64,000 nucleotides of DNA from Clostridiales bacterium (GTDB taxonomy: Bacteria; Bacillota; Clostridia; Lachnospirales; Lachnospiraceae), in assembly GCA_020860565.1 (NCBI GenBank), contig JAJBUA010000033.1, positions 1 through 64,000 on the forward strand. The letters are read 5' to 3'. A program made the translations under genes and the position numbers. The notes beneath the pieces were generated by a model, which saw only the letters and a list, made by a program, of their open reading frames with translations, was not told where the DNA came from and did no database searches. Below are positions 23,175-32,070 of the stretch, piece after piece (position 1 is the first letter of the stretch; each line of letters opens with the position of its first letter).

Positions 23175-24920
23175 GTGAAAAAATCTGCAGTTTTTAATAA
23201 AAAGACCATTTCAGGCCGCCTTCTCATCTGTTTTCTGACCAGCACCCTGATCCCGACCATTCTCATTACCGCCATCCTGTGCGCCCAGTTCAGCTATCGT
23301 TTTCAGTGTACTGCTTCTGACCAGATGCAGGTTTCTCTGAGCCTGATTACCGATTCTATCACCAGCTGTTGCAACGAAATTGATGTGATCACGAACTCCC
23401 CTTATTATCATTCTTATTTTTTCTCAAGGAAACCTCTGGATCCGGATTCTCCTCAGTATCTGACGGATCTTCTGTCTTTTCAGGACGAAATGCAGAATCT
23501 GCTGAACCTCACGACCAGTTCCCGTTCGGATATTACCGACCTGATTATCTGGTCCGATGGCCGACTGCTTTACAGCAGACCTCTTTTTCATGAATTGTGG
23601 TTTAATACCGATAAACTTTCCGTCACCGAACAACCCTGGTACATCCACGCTCAGGAGGAAAACGGAAAAACAGTCTTCACTCCCCTGCTTTCTCCTTCAG
23701 ATACAGAGCCTTCCTCTGAGATCGATCTGTCATCCTTTTTTGTTACACGTAAAATACATAACCGGAAGCAGCCGCAACAGGATAACCTGATTATGTTAAA
23801 TCTGACCTCGCGTCATTTTGATTCACGATTAAAAGGTTTATCTCTCATGTATGATTCCTTCGTTGTAATCACCAATGAAAAGCAAGAGGCGATTTATTCC
23901 AGTAAAAATCTGACCCGCGGCACCTTGTCCCTGATTCAGAATGAAAGCCGCTTTTCTGATCATTCCGGTCACTGGATCAACCTTTCCTCAGATCTGGACA
24001 ACTTTCCTCTGACCATCCATCTGATTTATTCTCTGGATGATCTGATCCGTCATATTTTTTTCCTGATTCTGACTGCCGCCATCATTTATCTTCTGGGTCT
24101 TTCCACAGCTTTTTTGCTGTATCGATACTATAATCAATGGATCTATCATTCCGCCCAGACGCTTCGCAGCACTCTGCTTCAGCTTGAAAACGGAGATCTG
24201 TCTGTCCACTGTCCCAGGGTCGATGTCAATGAGTTCAACGATATCGGCAATTCAGTCAACCGCATGACTGACCGGTTAAATGAACAAATCAAAAAAGAAT
24301 ACCTGATGACCATTCAGCAGAAATCGATCGAACTGCATGCTCTGCAGTCCCAGATACAGCCCCACTTTCTAATCAATACCATCACCTGTCTGATTGCTCT
24401 GAATCAGATAGGGGAAAAAGAAACTCTTAATTCCGCATGTTACAGCCTGGCTCATATGATGCGTTATATTTTAAATAAAAAGAATTATGTGACAATTGAG
24501 CAGGAGCTAAGCTTCCTTGATGATTATCTGAAGCTGCAAAAGCTCCGTTTCGGAGCGCGTCTCAGCTATCAGATCGACTGTCCGTCCGAATGCCGTCTCC
24601 TGGCAATCCCGCATCTGCTGCTGCAGCCTCTGACAGAAAATGCCCTGATTCACGGAATTGAGCCCTGTGAGCATCCCTGTTTCTGCCGCATCCGTATCAT
24701 GCAACAGGAAGATTTCCTCGTTTTATCTGTTGAAGACAACGGTGTCGGTTTTCACCCGGACGAAAAAAAGACCGGAAATTCCGTCGGACTTCATTACGTA
24801 ACCGAGCGGCTGAAGCTCTGGTCCGACCGGACTTCTCTCACGATATGCTGTGAGGAAATCACCTGCATACAAATCAAAATCCCATGGGAGGTAGCCTGCA
24901 ATGAATCTGCTGATTGTTGA
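23175..24920 (+). CDS. Sensor histidine kinase, YesM-like
   Basis: The 581-residue protein has an N-terminal membrane helix (about 15-38), an extracellular sensor region (about 40-295), a second helix (about 297-320), a HAMP segment (about 325-380), then a His_kinase domain with ALQSQIQPHFLINTITCLIA, in which QPHFL carries the phospho-acceptor His, and an ATPase domain with LLQPLTENALIHGIEPC (N box) and DNGVGF (G box). This is the LytS/YesM class. The GTG at 23175 is preferred, with GAGGTG about 7 nt upstream. Its end overlaps the response regulator start by 20 bases, so the two are coupled. It may sense a ligand of the FbpA-like or of the Ugp-like transporter next to it. Confidence 0.92.
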   Translation: MKKSAVFNKKTISGRLLICFLTSTLIPTILITAILCAQFSYRFQCTASDQMQVSLSLITDSITSCCNEIDVITNSPYYHSYFFSRKPLDPDSPQYLTDLLSFQDEMQNLLNLTTSSRSDITDLIIWSDGRLLYSRPLFHELWFNTDKLSVTEQPWYIHAQEENGKTVFTPLLSPSDTEPSSEIDLSSFFVTRKIHNRKQPQQDNLIMLNLTSRHFDSRLKGLSLMYDSFVVITNEKQEAIYSSKNLTRGTLSLIQNESRFSDHSGHWINLSSDLDNFPLTIHLIYSLDDLIRHIFFLILTAAIIYLLGLSTAFLLYRYYNQWIYHSAQTLRSTLLQLENGDLSVHCPRVDVNEFNDIGNSVNRMTDRLNEQIKKEYLMTIQQKSIELHALQSQIQPHFLINTITCLIALNQIGEKETLNSACYSLAHMMRYILNKKNYVTIEQELSFLDDYLKLQKLRFGARLSYQIDCPSECRLLAIPHLLLQPLTENALIHGIEPCEHPCFCRIRIMQQEDFLVLSVEDNGVGFHPDEKKTGNSVGLHYVTERLKLWSDRTSLTICCEEITCIQIKIPWEVACNESADC

Positions 24921-25887
24921 CGATGAAACACTGATTCACGTATCCGTCGAGTATTGTCTGAAAGAGCTGCACGCCGATGACATCACAATCTTCCATGCCT
25001 ATAACGGTGCCGATATGTTAGAAACCATGACGACTGCCTTCTTTGACATTGTCCTGGTCGATATCCGTATGCCCGGGCTGAACGGCCTGGAAGCAATCCG
25101 TCAAGCCAAACAGCTCTACCACGACACTGCTTATTATATCATGACGGGTTTCAGCGAATTTGAATATGCCCGTGAAGCGGTTCACTTAAATGTAGCCGAA
25201 TATCTGCTCAAACCGCTGGAAACAGAGGCTCTGAAACAGATCATTTCCCGGGCAAGAGAAAAAGTGCTTCTCGCCCGAAGCCATATTCGGGATTGCCTGC
25301 AGAACTGGCTCACCGCAGCTATCCATAACCACAACATTGCCGCTTTATTTCCGGAAAAATATTTTATCTCGGCAATTTTACTGACCTGTGATACTCTCCA
25401 GCCAGATGCCGCTCTCCGACAGCCGCATTTCACGGAAACCTGCCCGGACTCTGTCCTCTCCTTTCCCTGTAAGGAGGGTCTTCTTTTCCTGCTCTATTCC
25501 CAGAATCCGAATGACATTTATACGATCCTTGGACAGTTCTCTCAGGAAATCCTGCCCCCGTCCTGCACTGCTTTTCTCTCCTCGGTCTGCCATGAACCGG
25601 ATCAACTTGCCGGGCAAATCCAATCCCTTCTCCGGCTTTCACCCCTTCGCGTCCTCCACGGCATCAGCAAACGATATCATTATGCTCTTTTTCCCGAACC
25701 GGACAGTGAGGAACTGCTTTTTTCCGGATTATGGATCGATCTGAGGGATTCTTTATTCCAGCGACAGCCGGAAGAATATCAGTCGCTGTACCCCCGCATT
25801 TTGCAACAGCTGAAAGAAAAACCGCTGACCGGTTCACAGATGGATCACTTATCTCGCTTTATATCGTCGCTAACCGGACGTGTTTAG
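24901..25887 (+). CDS. Response regulator, YesN-like, N-terminal part ended by an in-frame amber codon
   Basis: Residues 1-120 are a receiver domain: LLIVDDETLI at the start, phospho-acceptor Asp in VLVDIRMPGLNG near residue 57, and YLLKPLETEAL with the conserved Lys near 103. A poorly conserved middle region follows (about 130-328). The frame stops at TAG (25885-25887), but the same frame continues without another stop to 26307 and encodes the AraC-type DNA-binding domain that YesN regulators always have. A single C-to-T change from CAG would explain it. As written, the product is a receiver without an output domain. The start overlaps the kinase gene, with GGGAGG before the ATG. It may be a recent nonsense allele or a split regulator. 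Confidence 0.85.
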   Translation: MNLLIVDDETLIHVSVEYCLKELHADDITIFHAYNGADMLETMTTAFFDIVLVDIRMPGLNGLEAIRQAKQLYHDTAYYIMTGFSEFEYAREAVHLNVAEYLLKPLETEALKQIISRAREKVLLARSHIRDCLQNWLTAAIHNHNIAALFPEKYFISAILLTCDTLQPDAALRQPHFTETCPDSVLSFPCKEGLLFLLYSQNPNDIYTILGQFSQEILPPSCTAFLSSVCHEPDQLAGQIQSLLRLSPLRVLHGISKRYHYALFPEPDSEELLFSGLWIDLRDSLFQRQPEEYQSLYPRILQQLKEKPLTGSQMDHLSRFISSLTGRV

Positions 25888-25893
25888 TCTGAC

Positions 25894-26307
25894 TTGCAAT
25901 CTGCCCTTTCCCTGCCCGTCGGGCTGGAGCGATGTCTGGAGGAAATCCGTATCTCGGTTTTCCCTCAAGATCCGGTTCCTGATAAAATGGAACAGATTCT
26001 TTGTTACATCCGGGAACATTTTTCTCAGGACATCTCTCTGACCGAAATTGCAGATCGATACGATCTCACCCCCAATCATCTGGGAACACAGCTCAAGCTG
26101 CGCCTCGGGATGCGCTTTACGGATTATCTCACAGAGTTACGCATCGCCCGCGCAAAGGAACTGCTTGCCGACTCATCCCTTCCCATCAAAGAAATCACCC
26201 TGCAGGTCGGCTACTACAGCCAGAGCTATTTTACGAGAATTTTCTCTCAGAAAACCGGCTCAACACCTGCCGAATTCCGTCAAAATAACAGCCCCATCAG
26301 TCATTAG
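25894..26307 (+). CDS. AraC-type DNA-binding part of the split YesN-like regulator
   Basis: This 137-residue stretch is in the same frame as the upstream receiver part, two codons after its amber stop. It holds a full double helix-turn-helix: DISLTEIADRYDLTPNHLGT, then KEITLQVGYYSQSYFTRIFS and the closing TGSTPAEFRQ. TTG at 25894 is the earliest possible start, and an ATG at 25988 (MEQILCYIREHF) would still give the entire helix-turn-helix; neither has a strong ribosome binding site. If made separately it could bind DNA without phosphorylation control. Otherwise it is a dead fragment. Confidence 0.7.
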   Translation: MQSALSLPVGLERCLEEIRISVFPQDPVPDKMEQILCYIREHFSQDISLTEIADRYDLTPNHLGTQLKLRLGMRFTDYLTELRIARAKELLADSSLPIKEITLQVGYYSQSYFTRIFSQKTGSTPAEFRQNNSPISH

Positions 26308-26319
26308 CTGTCCGGGGCT
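26290..26319. terminator. Bidirectional terminator between convergent regulator and binding-protein genes
   Basis: AGCCCC (26290-26295) pairs with GGGGCT (26314-26319). The minus strand continues GTTATTTTG and the plus strand GTCCTTTGT. It serves both convergent transcripts. Confidence 0.65.
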
Positions 26320-26357
26320 GTCCTTTGTATGCGCAGGAGAAACTCTCCCTGTCCTAT

Positions 26358-27644
26358 TTACTGATAAAAGGCTCCTGCTTCCTGGTACATGTTTTCCACC
26401 GCGTCTTCCGCACTCATACCGCCAATGATACATTCCTGAACATATTTTCCGATCACATTGTCCTTGATCTCTGTATACGCCTCATCAAACGGCATATCTA
26501 CAAAGTACTCCAGCTGACCGACTGCTACGTCCAGATAAGGATATTGAGCCAGCATTTCCTGATAAATATCGGAATTCAGAGCCGCATCGCTGGTAGGAAG
26601 ATAGCCGGTACCTGCCGCATACTTGCCCGCGACGTCACCGCTACACATATATTTCATAAATTTCCATGCGGCTTCTGCCTTTTCCTCACTCATTCCCTCA
26701 AAGGCAACCAGATTGGAGCCGCCCGGAATCGCCGCATAGGTAACATCCTTGGGAATATAGGCAACGCCCACCTCAAACTCACTGTTGTCTGCCAGACTGC
26801 GGTACTGAGCGGAGCTCTGCATCGTGATTCCGCACTTTCCTGCCATAAAAGCATTTCTCAAAGCGGAATTGGAAGCGTAATCCTCGCCCTCCGGAATATA
26901 CAGAGAACCCTCCTCCTGCATATCCAGCCACAGCTGCAGAGGTTTGGTGCCAGCTTCTCCGTAAAAACCGATATTATTTCCTTCGTCATTGTAGACCTGC
27001 CCACCGGCGGTCAGCATCAATGCCAGATAATACCAGGAATCACCTAACGGTGCGCCAAAACCGATCATATCGTCTGTTGTCAGACTCCTTGTCGCTTCTC
27101 TCAGATCCTCCCATGTCTCCGGCGCTTCTTCGATCCCGGCTTCTTTCAGAGCGTCTGCGTTATAATACATAACCGGCACACTTCTGCCGTTTGGCAGACT
27201 TACCAGCTGACCCTCATAATAGGAAAAGTCCATCACACCCGGATACATACTGTCCAGATCAAAGTCCGGATCATTCTCTGCGTAAGGAAGCATATCCATC
27301 AAAAGTCCCTGAGAGGCGTACATCCCAACCCTCGTAATCTCAATCTGAACAACCTCCGGCGCATTTCCGCCGGATACTGCCGCCTGCAATTTAGTCCCGG
27401 CCGTCGTGTAATCTCCCTGATAAATCGCGTCGACCTGTACCTCATCCTGAGAAGCATTAAACTCATCCACAATCTCCTGAATCAGTTCTCCCGTGGAGCT
27501 TCCCATGGAATGCCAGAATTCAATCTTGACCGGTTCGCTGTTCCCCGATGTCTCCGCTGCTGTTTCCTTTGTCGGCTCTGTTGACTGCGAACATCCTGTC
27601 ATCAGGAGTACTGCAGCCGCCAATAAAATTTTTTCTGTTTTCAT
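26358..27644 (-). CDS. ABC transporter solute-binding lipoprotein (UgpB-like)
   Basis: The 428-residue protein has a lipoprotein signal (lipobox MTGC, Cys near 18) and a family 1 solute-binding domain: EFWHSMGSSTGELIQEIVDE near residue 42, PNGRSVPVMYYNADALKEAG near 150, NAFMAGKCGITMQSS near 265, and EKAEAAWKFMKYMCSG near 325. The FWHSM motif is typical of glycerol-3-phosphate binding UgpB proteins. It is the last gene of a five-gene minus-strand operon (ATPase, two permeases, phosphodiesterase, binding protein), so it likely binds a phosphorylated glycerol or sugar compound; the exact ligand is inferred. Confidence 0.92.
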   Translation of the reverse strand: MKTEKILLAAAVLLMTGCSQSTEPTKETAAETSGNSEPVKIEFWHSMGSSTGELIQEIVDEFNASQDEVQVDAIYQGDYTTAGTKLQAAVSGGNAPEVVQIEITRVGMYASQGLLMDMLPYAENDPDFDLDSMYPGVMDFSYYEGQLVSLPNGRSVPVMYYNADALKEAGIEEAPETWEDLREATRSLTTDDMIGFGAPLGDSWYYLALMLTAGGQVYNDEGNNIGFYGEAGTKPLQLWLDMQEEGSLYIPEGEDYASNSALRNAFMAGKCGITMQSSAQYRSLADNSEFEVGVAYIPKDVTYAAIPGGSNLVAFEGMSEEKAEAAWKFMKYMCSGDVAGKYAAGTGYLPTSDAALNSDIYQEMLAQYPYLDVAVGQLEYFVDMPFDEAYTEIKDNVIGKYVQECIIGGMSAEDAVENMYQEAGAFYQ

Positions 27645-27680
27645 TTTGATTTTGTCTTCCTTTCATACCCTTTTTCTGAA

Positions 27681-28985
27681 TCATTTTTTAATTTCTATCG
27701 GATCCCTCAACAGTTCGTTCAGGGATATTCCCTGTGCTTCGGGCATTGATACTCCCAGAATGGATGCCCATGTGGGAGCTTCATCAATCAGACGCCCCCG
27801 TTCGATCACTACGCCTTGTTTCACCTGCGGCCCGGACAGGAAAAATGTCGGCTGCGGTCCCTTGACCGGCATATGTCCGTGTCCGGACACGGATATCTTA
27901 TAATCACGATTATTTGCCGATGTCAGAAGATTCCCCGTACATTCGCCGCCAAACGATGTCCCCGGACGCCCTTCGATGACATAATCAAACGGGCCTGACA
28001 GATGCCATTGATCCTTTAACATCTTCGCATCCAGAATCTCTTCACAGCCCAGCCTCTCATCGCAGACCATTTCCTGCAGAAGCTTTTCTACATATGCCCG
28101 TGTGCCGGTATCCGAAGGGTCCGCCAGCACCACATGGCACGACAGCCCGGCCGAGTGACAGTAGGCCTTCCATCTGCAGATGCTCCCATCTTTTTCGTTT
28201 TCAATCAGGCCATGTTCCCGCAATATCACATTGGGATGAAAAACCTGCTTTACAGGGAGATGCCCATGATCTCCGACTACCACAAAATTAGTCTCATCAT
28301 AGAGCCGCAGACGTTTCAGCTGCTCCACAATTCTCCCAAAGCGCTCATCACAGGCCAGAAGCGCCTGTCTCGCCTCCTCGGAAAAACCTCCGAAAGCATG
28401 TCTGGCATGATCCAGATAAGATAAATGAAGCATCACAACCTCCGGCTGATGTTCCTCAATCACATCTTGCAGGCACCTCACCCCAAACTCATCCAGTTCC
28501 GGCTGATATTTCCACCTCAGCACTCCCCGGTATTTGTCATATAATTTTTCCATTCCATCGGAACAGACTGTCAGAAAGCGCGGCCGGGAATCTCCCTCCG
28601 GTGTCTCCAACCAGATTTCCGGTATATTATAGGCAATATTCGGATCTCCCCCGGTCACAGGCCAGTTCACCACACAGAATCGATATCCCAAAGGCTGCGC
28701 CGCGTCGATCAGCGTGGATACTTTCAGTTCTTCGCGTCTCCAGTGCCAGTCCGGATAACACCGGCCCACCTGAATCTTTTCATTATGATAAATCCCATGG
28801 ACATCCGGATAACATCCCGTCAGCATCGTGGCATGAGCCGCGTAAGTCATAGCCGGATAAACCGACTGCACTTCTTTTACCCAAGAACCATTTCCCCAGA
28901 TTTCATACAGATAAGGACATTCCCTGAGCCATTCCCTGTCGTCATAAAACAGAGAATCCAGTGACAATACAAACAAACGTTTCAC
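27681..28985 (-). CDS. Alkaline-phosphatase-superfamily phosphodiesterase (nucleotide pyrophosphatase type)
   Basis: The 434-residue protein has the metal sites of the alkaline phosphatase/NPP superfamily: the first Asp in LSLDSLFYDD, a Thr nucleophile in YPAMTYAAHATMLTG, Asp and His in LHLSYLDHARHAFGG, the DH pair in VVVGDHGHLPV and the last His in VSGHGHMP. No signal peptide is seen, so it acts in the cytosol. Enzymes of this type cleave phosphate diesters such as glycerophosphodiesters or nucleotide-linked compounds. It lies inside a Ugp-like transport operon, 15 bp after a permease gene and 36 bp before the binding protein gene, suggesting it processes the imported diester. Confidence 0.9.
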   Translation of the reverse strand: MKRLFVLSLDSLFYDDREWLRECPYLYEIWGNGSWVKEVQSVYPAMTYAAHATMLTGCYPDVHGIYHNEKIQVGRCYPDWHWRREELKVSTLIDAAQPLGYRFCVVNWPVTGGDPNIAYNIPEIWLETPEGDSRPRFLTVCSDGMEKLYDKYRGVLRWKYQPELDEFGVRCLQDVIEEHQPEVVMLHLSYLDHARHAFGGFSEEARQALLACDERFGRIVEQLKRLRLYDETNFVVVGDHGHLPVKQVFHPNVILREHGLIENEKDGSICRWKAYCHSAGLSCHVVLADPSDTGTRAYVEKLLQEMVCDERLGCEEILDAKMLKDQWHLSGPFDYVIEGRPGTSFGGECTGNLLTSANNRDYKISVSGHGHMPVKGPQPTFFLSGPQVKQGVVIERGRLIDEAPTWASILGVSMPEAQGISLNELLRDPIEIKK

Positions 28986-29000
28986 TATGACTCCTCCAAT

Positions 29001-29840
29001 CTATTTGATTCCCGAATATACAAACGCATTACGGATCTTTTTGCTCGCAATGATATAAAGCAACAACATTGGCAGCACCAGCAGGAGATTGCCCGCCATA
29101 ATAATGTTCCAACGCTGCAGAGAATCCGCATCCTTTAAGAGAGAAATTCCGATTGGGAGCGTCCGGTACGCGTCCTTGCTCGTCATAATCAGAGGCCAGA
29201 AGTAGTTATTCCAGTTGGTAATAAAAGATAACAGGCCCAGCGTGATCAGCGCCGATCTTACCATAGGCATCATAATCCGGAACATAATTTTCAGATCACT
29301 GGCATTATCCAGCCGGGCTGCCTCAATCACTTCCGTCGGTACCTGCATAAAATACTGTCTCAGCATAAAAACCCCGAAAGGATTGGAAATAAACGGAATA
29401 ATCATCGAGGTGTAGGTATCAATCAGCCCCATCTTACTGAACATAAAATATACCGGAAGAAAGGTTATCTGCATCGGGATCATCTGCCCCAGCATAACCA
29501 GCGCGAAAAACAACGGCCTAGCCTTATAATCATATTTTGACAGACTGTAAGCTGCCGGCACGATAACCAGATACTGCAGAAAGACTACACTGATACATAC
29601 AATCAGAGAGTTTCTCAGGTATCTCCATACCGGAATGGTCTTGAATACTTCTGAAAAATTGTCCCATTGTGGACTCGCCGGGAGCATGGTTGGAGGCACG
29701 GTCAGCGTCTCGGCCAGTGTCTTTAACGCAGTGCTGATCATCCAGAAAAACGGGAAAGCCATAATAAGAATCAAAACCAGTTTTCCTGCAATATCCAGTA
29801 CATTCACAACAGCAGTCAGCTTTTTATTTTGTTCTTTCAA
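29001..29840 (-). CDS. ABC transporter permease (UgpE-like)
   Basis: The 279-residue protein has six predicted membrane helices and the carbohydrate-type permease EAA loop EVIEAARLDNASDLKIMFRI near residue 190, after FMLRQYFMQVPTE. The closing part is NAFVYSGIK. It is the second permease of the Ugp-like operon, 13 bp after the first permease gene, and forms the channel with it. Confidence 0.95.
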   Translation of the reverse strand: MKEQNKKLTAVVNVLDIAGKLVLILIMAFPFFWMISTALKTLAETLTVPPTMLPASPQWDNFSEVFKTIPVWRYLRNSLIVCISVVFLQYLVIVPAAYSLSKYDYKARPLFFALVMLGQMIPMQITFLPVYFMFSKMGLIDTYTSMIIPFISNPFGVFMLRQYFMQVPTEVIEAARLDNASDLKIMFRIMMPMVRSALITLGLLSFITNWNNYFWPLIMTSKDAYRTLPIGISLLKDADSLQRWNIIMAGNLLLVLPMLLLYIIASKKIRNAFVYSGIK

Positions 29841-29853
29841 TGTTCCTGCCTCC

Positions 29854-30756
29854 TTATTGATAATGAACCCGTTTTCTGCTCACTTTAAACTGTACATAGG
29901 TAATCACGCAGACAAAGATCAGCAGAACCACACCTGCCGCACAGGCCTGTCCCGGTTTCCCATACCGATACGCATAATCATAGATGTAATAAACCAGTGT
30001 ATTGGTGGAATTTAACGGACCGCCGCCCGTCATGATGCTCACGCTGTCAAACACCTTGAACGAAGCAATGGTTGCTACCACCGATGTAAATAAAATAGTA
30101 GGCGAGATCATCGGCAGCGTGATCTTAAAAAAGATCCGGATCCCCGGAGTATCATCCATCTCCGCCGCTTCATAAACACTGGCCGGAATATTCTGTAGCG
30201 CCGCCATGATTAACAGCACATAATATCCCAAGCCCTTCCATACCATTACCATTGCCATGGAAAAAAGTGCAGTATCCGGAGAAGCCAGAAAGGTATAGGG
30301 CTCCAGTCCCAGCATACTCAGTACCGCATTGAAAAACCCGCTTCGGGAATCCATCAGCCATAAAAACAAGGTCGAAACCGATACCATGGAAATAATATGC
30401 GGGGTGAAAATAAAAGTCTGTACTACTTCATTCAGGCGGGAATGTTTCTTCCCATTCAGCCACGCCGCGATCACGACTGCCAGAGTGATGGTAAATACTA
30501 CTGTGATCAGCGTATAAATCGCTGTATTTTTCAGGACCTGATGGAAATCCGAGGATTCGATCAGGATTCTGTAATTCTGGAATCCGACAAACGGAGGCTC
30601 TTTTGTGATCAGATTTCCTCCCAGAAGTGAACGGTATACCAGATAGATCAGCGGATACACCGTAAATAAAAGGAGCAGGATTACCGCGGGCGCTGCCAGC
30701 AGATAACCCATCAGAGCATCTTTTCCTTCGCCCTTTCTCATTTTGCCCATCATCAA
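29854..30756 (-). CDS. ABC transporter permease (UgpA-like)
   Basis: The 300-residue protein has six membrane helices and the EAA loop SVYEAAEMDDTPGIRIFFKI near residue 205, with LFTVYPLIYLVYRSL near the start. Its first codon overlaps the ATPase stop (ATGA at 30753-30756), so translation is coupled. A later Met in the same run of MMMGKM could be the real start. It pairs with the permease encoded just downstream. Confidence 0.95.
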   Translation of the reverse strand: MMMGKMRKGEGKDALMGYLLAAPAVILLLLFTVYPLIYLVYRSLLGGNLITKEPPFVGFQNYRILIESSDFHQVLKNTAIYTLITVVFTITLAVVIAAWLNGKKHSRLNEVVQTFIFTPHIISMVSVSTLFLWLMDSRSGFFNAVLSMLGLEPYTFLASPDTALFSMAMVMVWKGLGYYVLLIMAALQNIPASVYEAAEMDDTPGIRIFFKITLPMISPTILFTSVVATIASFKVFDSVSIMTGGGPLNSTNTLVYYIYDYAYRYGKPGQACAAGVVLLIFVCVITYVQFKVSRKRVHYQ

Positions 30757-31799
30757 CAGCTCCCTCCAAATTTCTGAATAACCTCTTTTTTCTCTTCCTC
30801 ACCAAAGTTGCATCTTCTGGTATCCGCCCCGAATAAATACATGGATTCCAATGCAATCCCCAGTGTTACCCGGCTTTCCTCCGGGACATCCTCCTCGCTC
30901 TTGCACATAATAATCCCGTATGGCGTTTCCATTGAATAGATCAGCTCCGAGCCAAGCATTTCTCTCGTCCGGATCGTGGCCGGAATGTTAATCCCTTTTC
31001 CCGCGTCCACCGGCTGCATATGGACCTTTTCCGGACGAAATCCCAGCTTTTTCCCTTCAGACAAGCGTCCGTCCAGAATATTTGTCTGCGGGCTTCCCAC
31101 AAACTGTGCCGTATAAATGCAGTTTGGATTATGATATAATTCCCAGGGGCTGCTCTGCTGAACGATCTTCCCCTGATCCATCAGGACAATATCATCCGCC
31201 ATAGACATCGCCTCCACCTGATCATGCGTCACATACACAAAGGTGGTGCCCATCCTTTTATGCATGCGGATCAGCTCCACCCGCATCTGACCGCGAAGCT
31301 TGGCGTCCAGATTGGACAGCGGCTCATCCATCATAAATACCCTGGGAGCTTTCACCATCGCCCGGGCCAATGCTACTCTCTGACGCTGACCACCGGACAG
31401 ATTCGCCGGTTTTCGCTTTAAATATTCTGTCAGCCCTACGATCTCACAAACCTCCTGGATCCGCCGTGCCCTCTCGGCTTTGGGGATCTTTTTGTTGATC
31501 AGGCCAAATTCGATATTTTCCTCTACCGTCATCGTCGGATACAGCGCATAATTCTGGAACACCATGGCAATATCCCGTTTGCCCGGAGCTACCTCGTTGA
31601 CTCTCTGGCCATCGATCAGCACATCTCCCTCCGTCACGGACTCCAAACCTGTAATCATGCGCAGGGTTGTCGATTTTCCACACCCGGATGGCCCGACCAG
31701 GACCGTAAAAGAGCCGTCCCGGATCTCCAGGTTTAAATGATCAACGACCACATCATTTACATATTTTTTCTTTACATTCCTCAATGAAATTGAACTCAC
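30753..31799 (-). CDS. ABC transporter ATP-binding protein (UgpC/MsmK-like)
   Basis: The 348-residue protein has Walker A GPSGCGKSTT near residue 37, signature NLSGGQRQRVALARAM near 134, Walker B VFMMDEPLSNLDAKLR and H-loop YVTHDQVEAMSMAD, then a C-terminal regulatory TOBE/OB part (about 235-345). I place the start at the GTG at 31799, since AGGAGG is 8 nt upstream; an in-frame ATG 14 codons earlier would run through that site. It is the first gene of the Ugp-like operon; the 200 bp upstream to the glgX end hold a T-rich stretch and the glgX terminator, and no clear promoter was recognised. Confidence 0.94.
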   Translation of the reverse strand: MSSISLRNVKKKYVNDVVVDHLNLEIRDGSFTVLVGPSGCGKSTTLRMITGLESVTEGDVLIDGQRVNEVAPGKRDIAMVFQNYALYPTMTVEENIEFGLINKKIPKAERARRIQEVCEIVGLTEYLKRKPANLSGGQRQRVALARAMVKAPRVFMMDEPLSNLDAKLRGQMRVELIRMHKRMGTTFVYVTHDQVEAMSMADDIVLMDQGKIVQQSSPWELYHNPNCIYTAQFVGSPQTNILDGRLSEGKKLGFRPEKVHMQPVDAGKGINIPATIRTREMLGSELIYSMETPYGIIMCKSEEDVPEESRVTLGIALESMYLFGADTRRCNFGEEEKKEVIQKFGGSC

Positions 31800-32002
31800 T
31801 TTGTCTACCTCCTGCCGGTTGTCTGTCCCTACCTGCGGCATCTTCAGTATATCATTTCTCTTTCATGATTGATTTTGCGCATTTCTCCAGTCTGTTTGCC
31901 GGATTCTACGATTTTTTGAGCCAATTTTCATTTTCTGTAAAATCCCGGTTTTTTCCTTGTAAATCATGGAGTGATATCCCCATATCCGCAAGAACAGGCA
32001 AT

Positions 32003-32044
32003 AAAAAAACCGCTCCCATTCCCTTTTAGCAGGTATGAAAGCGG
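32003..32044 (-). terminator. Terminator after the glycogen debranching gene
   Basis: On the minus strand CCGCTTT (32044-32038) pairs with AGCGG (near 32014-32010), followed by seven T residues. Confidence 0.75.
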
Positions 32045-32070
32045 CTACTCATTTTTAATTATCAATCAGA

